Shown one piece after another: positions 60,745 to 64,000 of a stretch of DNA of 64,000 bases. A program made the position numbers and the translations under genes. The stretch is from NCBI RefSeq assembly GCF_004022485.1, contig NZ_CP034951.1, positions 2,418,001 to 2,482,000 on the forward strand, read 5' to 3'. Source of the stretch: Aequorivita sp. H23M31. Lineage in GTDB: Bacteria; Bacteroidota; Bacteroidia; Flavobacteriales; Flavobacteriaceae. Numbering within the stretch: position 1 is the first letter of the stretch; every line of letters begins with the position of its first letter. Below the pieces are notes generated by a model. The model made no database searches. It was not told where the DNA came from and was given only the letters and a program-made list of their open reading frames with translations.

Positions 60745-61711
60745 ACGTATTGTTAAGGGCAATTTTTCTGAGTGACAGAAGTAAGGCTCGATATTCCGAT
60801 TCTCCTAAATTTTTAATTTTGTGATGAATGACATCCATTTCCCCAAAAGATGCAAAAAGAGGGTAATCGTTGCTTAAAAGATTTACCAATGGAATGTGGG
60901 GCTCCGTAAAAAACGGAAGTTGGAAACTTAAAAAGTCGAATACCTTTATTGGAAACGTAAGATCGTCGTACATATTTCGCGGACGTGTATGCAGAGCATA
61001 GGCTATATTGTTTTCTTTAATAAAATTAGGGATTTCTGCACGAGGACATTTGGTGGCCAATATTGGAGTGCCCAATATCATTTCTGCAATATTTTTTGCA
61101 CCAGAAAGCACGAAAAAATTATAGGTTTCAGCGTGTGCTTTTGCGAAATCTATAAAATGTTCAAAACCCGAGTTTTTATAATCAATACTTCCCAGGTACA
61201 AAATTCCAATTTTCTTTGAAAAATCGGGAATAGCTACATTTTCATTTATTTGGTGTGTACCGGGCGGCAAATCGCTGTAAGGCCGTTTTGGAAAAGTTTG
61301 GTTTTTATCAAAAAACACTTCGCCCATTTGAGTTGTGGGGAAAACCATCGATGTGGAAATCCAAGTGAGGTAGAAATTACTCGCTCTATTTATATAAAAT
61401 GTTAGTTTCTGTCTGGGAGTTTTGTAATCTTCAGGAAAAAGTTCGATATAGATATCGCGAATAAAAACAATTACCTTTTTGGATTGCAGTTTTATAAAAA
61501 AAAGAGCTATTAAATCTACAAAACCAATTCTGTTGGTTGCCGATTCTACATAGCATAAATCTCTTTTTTTTAATAGGGAATTCAGTTTATTCCCCTGTTC
61601 AATAATACCGGCTCCATTTCGCTTAAAGGTTTCCTTAAATAGATTAATTCTGGTGATAGGTCCGCCATATATTTTTTTGAGATTGGGAACGATATATAGA
61701 CTATTCTTCAT
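60710..61711 (-). CDS. Glycosyltransferase, GT-B type
   Basis: 333 residues from the ATG at 61709-61711 (a TTG directly before it is the alternative). SLYIVPNLKKIYGGPITRINLF opens a GT-B-like fold; GILYLGSIDYKNSGFEHFIDFA and VFDFLSFQLPFFTEPHIP resemble the donor-domain region of GT4-type enzymes. Weakly typed, so the family assignment is tentative. It overlaps the downstream ligase gene and, by 11 nt, the gene before it. Confidence 0.72.
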   Translation of the reverse strand: MKNSLYIVPNLKKIYGGPITRINLFKETFKRNGAGIIEQGNKLNSLLKKRDLCYVESATNRIGFVDLIALFFIKLQSKKVIVFIRDIYIELFPEDYKTPRQKLTFYINRASNFYLTWISTSMVFPTTQMGEVFFDKNQTFPKRPYSDLPPGTHQINENVAIPDFSKKIGILYLGSIDYKNSGFEHFIDFAKAHAETYNFFVLSGAKNIAEMILGTPILATKCPRAEIPNFIKENNIAYALHTRPRNMYDDLTFPIKVFDFLSFQLPFFTEPHIPLVNLLSNDYPLFASFGEMDVIHHKIKNLGESEYRALLLSLRKIALNNTYDKRYQKLLEQ

Positions 61712-62846
61712 CAACTACAGGATTTAAAGATAAATTCCTTTTCAATCTGTGAGATTCCAGTATGAGATAGGGAACGACCATATAAAACACATAAGTAAAA
61801 TAGTGGATCGAGAGAAGATTAGTAAATAGGGCAATGACTATAAAACCCAATTTCGCTTTCGTACCGGGAATGATTTTTATTAAATATATATGAACTGCCA
61901 AAAAGAGAAAAAGAAGAATATACCCACCGCGATGGTAGATATAGTAAAACCCATTATCAATTTCGCGAAAGGTATAGTTCATACTAAAACTCTGGGCTAT
62001 CACATTTTCCCGATACACAGTCGTGCTCACCCCAAAGCCTTTGCCAATTAGTTTTTCCGATGTAGAAAAATCCTCTGCCCTTAAAGCCGTCTGTAGATCG
62101 AGAATTCGCGTTTTTAAACTGGCATATTCCCAAGGTTTTAGAACGTAGGGCAATTTTTCCTTTATGGCATCGGGAGTCAAATCGGAATTAAAGAACGCTA
62201 TTGCTCCTGCTATCAATAGGGCAAACCCGATAATAAAGCCTGGATTAAATAATTTCCGGAAATCAATAACAATAAGTGCCAATAAAGCTCCGGCAGTAAC
62301 CAAGTTCATCAGGTTGGAAGTAAGGAATAGATATATCATTGCCAATAAAAATGAAATGGCCAACGGCAGATCAAAACCTCTTTTGTTATATAAATAATAA
62401 AAGCAAATTAGGACAATAGCGATAATGGGCGGTCCATAAACCCTGCCGCCCATTCCAATAGACGAACCATGCCACAAGGAGGGCACAATGCCCAAATAAA
62501 TTAGTATGTAGGAAACTGCAACAACCGCATTGATGATAAAAAGTAAACGGAGCATATTCAAATTCCTTACGTTTACTAGAAATAAATAAAAGATAAATCC
62601 AAAAATTGGATATTTTATATCGATGGATGCCTTGGGATGATTGTGTAGCAGACCGATTATCAAAAAGATGGCATATATCCCAAAGGCGGCGAAAACATAA
62701 TGTGGGATTTCAAGTTTTCCTTTTTTGTCGGCAATCCAGACCCCAAAAAACAATAGCATCAAGCATACTGCCTGTAATACACTTAAAGTGATGGCTGCCG
62801 TAGCCAAGAAAAGAACCACTAATACTATTTGGTAAAAAAGCTTCAA
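61701..62846 (-). CDS. O-antigen polymerase/ligase-like membrane protein (3)
   Basis: 381 residues from a TTG (62844-62846), with no in-frame ATG upstream before a stop. About 10 membrane helices; the long loop has GKGFGVSTTVYRENVIAQSFSMNYTFREIDNGFYYIYHRGG in the position of the Wzy/WaaL catalytic loop, but the HNQ motif is replaced. The most divergent of the three family members in this cluster. The first gene of a seven-gene overlapping minus-strand run. Confidence 0.75.
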   Translation of the reverse strand: MKLFYQIVLVVLFLATAAITLSVLQAVCLMLLFFGVWIADKKGKLEIPHYVFAAFGIYAIFLIIGLLHNHPKASIDIKYPIFGFIFYLFLVNVRNLNMLRLLFIINAVVAVSYILIYLGIVPSLWHGSSIGMGGRVYGPPIIAIVLICFYYLYNKRGFDLPLAISFLLAMIYLFLTSNLMNLVTAGALLALIVIDFRKLFNPGFIIGFALLIAGAIAFFNSDLTPDAIKEKLPYVLKPWEYASLKTRILDLQTALRAEDFSTSEKLIGKGFGVSTTVYRENVIAQSFSMNYTFREIDNGFYYIYHRGGYILLFLFLAVHIYLIKIIPGTKAKLGFIVIALFTNLLSIHYFTYVFYMVVPYLILESHRLKRNLSLNPVVDEE

Positions 62847-63387
62847 TTCAAGAGTTTAAAATTACTTTTGCTTCTAAGTTTTTATCTCTTAACGTAAAAA
62901 ATAAGATTGGCAAAGCTACTGTTTTTTAAATTTTATTGTAAAGAAGTACTGGGATTTATACAATGCTGGTAAATTAGCCAAAGTCAAAGAATTGAATCCA
63001 CATTCCATCCGACATTGTTACCTCTTTTGGAATGATTGAAATCAATTGTTGTTATCACTTCACACAACGTTTTTTGAAAACCAATTAAAAAAAGAAAATT
63101 GTGAGATTGGAATTTGTTTTGTGTATTGTAACACAAATTAAAATTATTTTGTCGACATAATTTATATTGCTAGGTAGGCCTATGGAGGACACGACCAATT
63201 CTGTTATTAGTTTTAGGAACATTTCTGGTGCAATCGTAGTTAAGTGGGAATGACTATTTCATGTGTATTGAAAAAAAAATCGATCTTGCAATATAAACAA
63301 AACCGTAAATTGGAGCAGCTGAAAAACTTGCCTACACCTAATGCCTAATCAAGGTTTCGAGACTTAGGGAAAGAGATTTTTCATCAA

Positions 63388-64000
63388 TTACTTTATTGGA
63401 GAAATTTCATTGTCATCACTTCTTATGGAGCCTAAATGTGAAGTTTTAAAAAATAATTTCGCAAAACCTGCTCCAGCGATTAAAATGAACAAGGGATAAA
63501 TTTCATAGCGATAACGCGATTGTATCTCATAAACAGAATAGATCAGAACAAAGCCTAAAATTATTAAATAGAATAATAAATACGGGGAGAGAGGAGAAGC
63601 TCCCTGAAATTTAAGGCTTAATAGAATGAAAATAATTCCCATTCCTATTAAAAAGATATAAAAATATTGTTCAAATAATGTTATAAACTCAAAATCATTT
63701 TTGTTTTTGATATTTGATGTAAATGCCCAATAGGTCCCTGCATCCTTTTTAGCCCACATTTTTATAAATTTTTCGTCTAAAAGCGTTCTAAGTTTTGTTT
63801 TATCCTTAAGCCTTTCTTTAATTAATGGTTTTGCATTTTCTTCAAACGTGTCTAGATTGTCTGTAAGGCTTGCATCTTCCGTTGAATAATGACCAATAGT
63901 TTTCGGGTTTAAACCTACGAGCAACTTATAGCTTGGTATTGGGTCATTCAATAAACCATGTTTGCTTATTTCTAACCATTGAAATGAAAAGCTTAATAGC
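63388..64000 (-). CDS. C-terminal part of a PMT/ArnT-like polytopic glycosyltransferase (5' end outside window)
   Basis: The frame is open to the right edge; an internal TTG at 63949 is not a real start because in-frame codons continue to 64000. The fragment has a periplasmic section (SYKLLVGLNPKTIGHYS, KMWAKKDAGTYWAF) followed by three or more membrane helices (YFYIFLIGMGIIFILLSL, YLLFYLIILGFVLIYSVYE, RYEIYPLFILIAGAGFA). The SRYRYEIYPLFILIAG end is typical of GT39/GT83-type mannosyl or aminoarabinosyl transferases. About 200 residues are visible. The 541-nt gap on its left (62847-63387) shows no convincing gene. Confidence 0.7.
   Translation of the reverse strand, partial: LLSFSFQWLEISKHGLLNDPIPSYKLLVGLNPKTIGHYSTEDASLTDNLDTFEENAKPLIKERLKDKTKLRTLLDEKFIKMWAKKDAGTYWAFTSNIKNKNDFEFITLFEQYFYIFLIGMGIIFILLSLKFQGASPLSPYLLFYLIILGFVLIYSVYEIQSRYRYEIYPLFILIAGAGFAKLFFKTSHLGSIRSDDNEISPIK

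Noticed and set aside
63182..63253. 23-codon frame MEDTTNSVISFRNISGAIVV in the empty gap
   Set aside because: Too short, with no promoter box; could be chance or a gene fragment, but nothing supports either.

Overview
This AT-rich window reads as a chromosome segment of a gliding, aerobic member of the Bacteroidota, most likely family Flavobacteriaceae. The evidence is a gliding-motility lipoprotein (GldH), two proteins with type IX secretion (T9SS) C-terminal sorting domains, the suf operon with its Bacteroidota companions (DUF59, DUF2480), DUF6427/DUF6341/DUF4254 proteins, and repeated promoter boxes of the Bacteroidota form TAnnTTTG. I see no rRNA, tRNA, insertion sequence, prophage or CRISPR array. 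I do not commit to a genus.

Region 1 (1-7,600, all minus strand) is a complete Fe-S assembly operon: sufA, sufB, a small lipoprotein, sufC, sufD, sufS, sufE, a DUF59 protein and a DUF2480 protein, with a HutD-like gene running off the left edge. One TAnnTTTG box lies just before sufA. Region 2 (7,900-22,600) is mostly housekeeping: thiL, an alpha/beta hydrolase, an M24 aminopeptidase P, glycyl-tRNA synthetase, a coiled-coil membrane protein, a ComF-like protein, an Ig-like lipoprotein, a nitrilase-family amidase, an ECF sigma factor with a membrane-anchored partner that ends in a beta-barrel-like domain, recA and trhO. Region 3 (22,800-28,400, plus strand) holds a PSP1 protein, gldH, a class A penicillin-binding protein and the two subunits of a 3-oxoacid CoA-transferase.

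Region 4 (28,600-48,000) contains a peptide-type ABC ATPase, a large secreted M4 metalloprotease, a lipoprotein with two LNPxHGQPGHRCD repeats, a DEDDy exonuclease, ogt, a seven-repeat T9SS cargo protein, hemB and hemF, a heptosyltransferase-like GT9, and DUF4254. A small accessory island follows at 42,600-45,430: a D12-class adenine methyltransferase behind a DUF433/DUF5615 toxin-antitoxin pair, a UPF0175 gene, decayed second copies of DUF433 and DUF5615, and a protein with a possible PD-(D/E)xK nuclease motif. DUF6427, DUF6341 and purD close the region.

Region 5 (48,100-64,000) is a surface polysaccharide cluster. It has a CapK-like AMP-ligase, a GT2, a polyprenyl-phosphate sugar transferase, a UDP-glucuronate decarboxylase-like SDR, three Wzy/WaaL-type polytopic proteins, a WecG/TagA enzyme, an acetyltransferase overlapping a SGNH/SASA-type esterase lipoprotein, two GT-B enzymes, an AsnB-like amidotransferase and the C-terminal part of a PMT/ArnT-like membrane protein at the right edge. 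No flippase (Wzx) or Wzc/Wza export genes are visible in the window.

Many intergenic gaps carry imperfect palindromes or short tandem repeats (a TTCTGAA heptamer, a CACGAATTC palindrome, a 27-28 nt repeat). The most unusual points are the toxin-antitoxin/methylase operon with decayed copies beside it, the sigma-factor partner whose N- and C-terminal domains imply different membranes, the LNPxHGQPGHRCD lipoprotein, the lipoprotein inside the suf operon, and four promoter boxes lying only 4-6 nt before start codons, which suggests leaderless transcripts.
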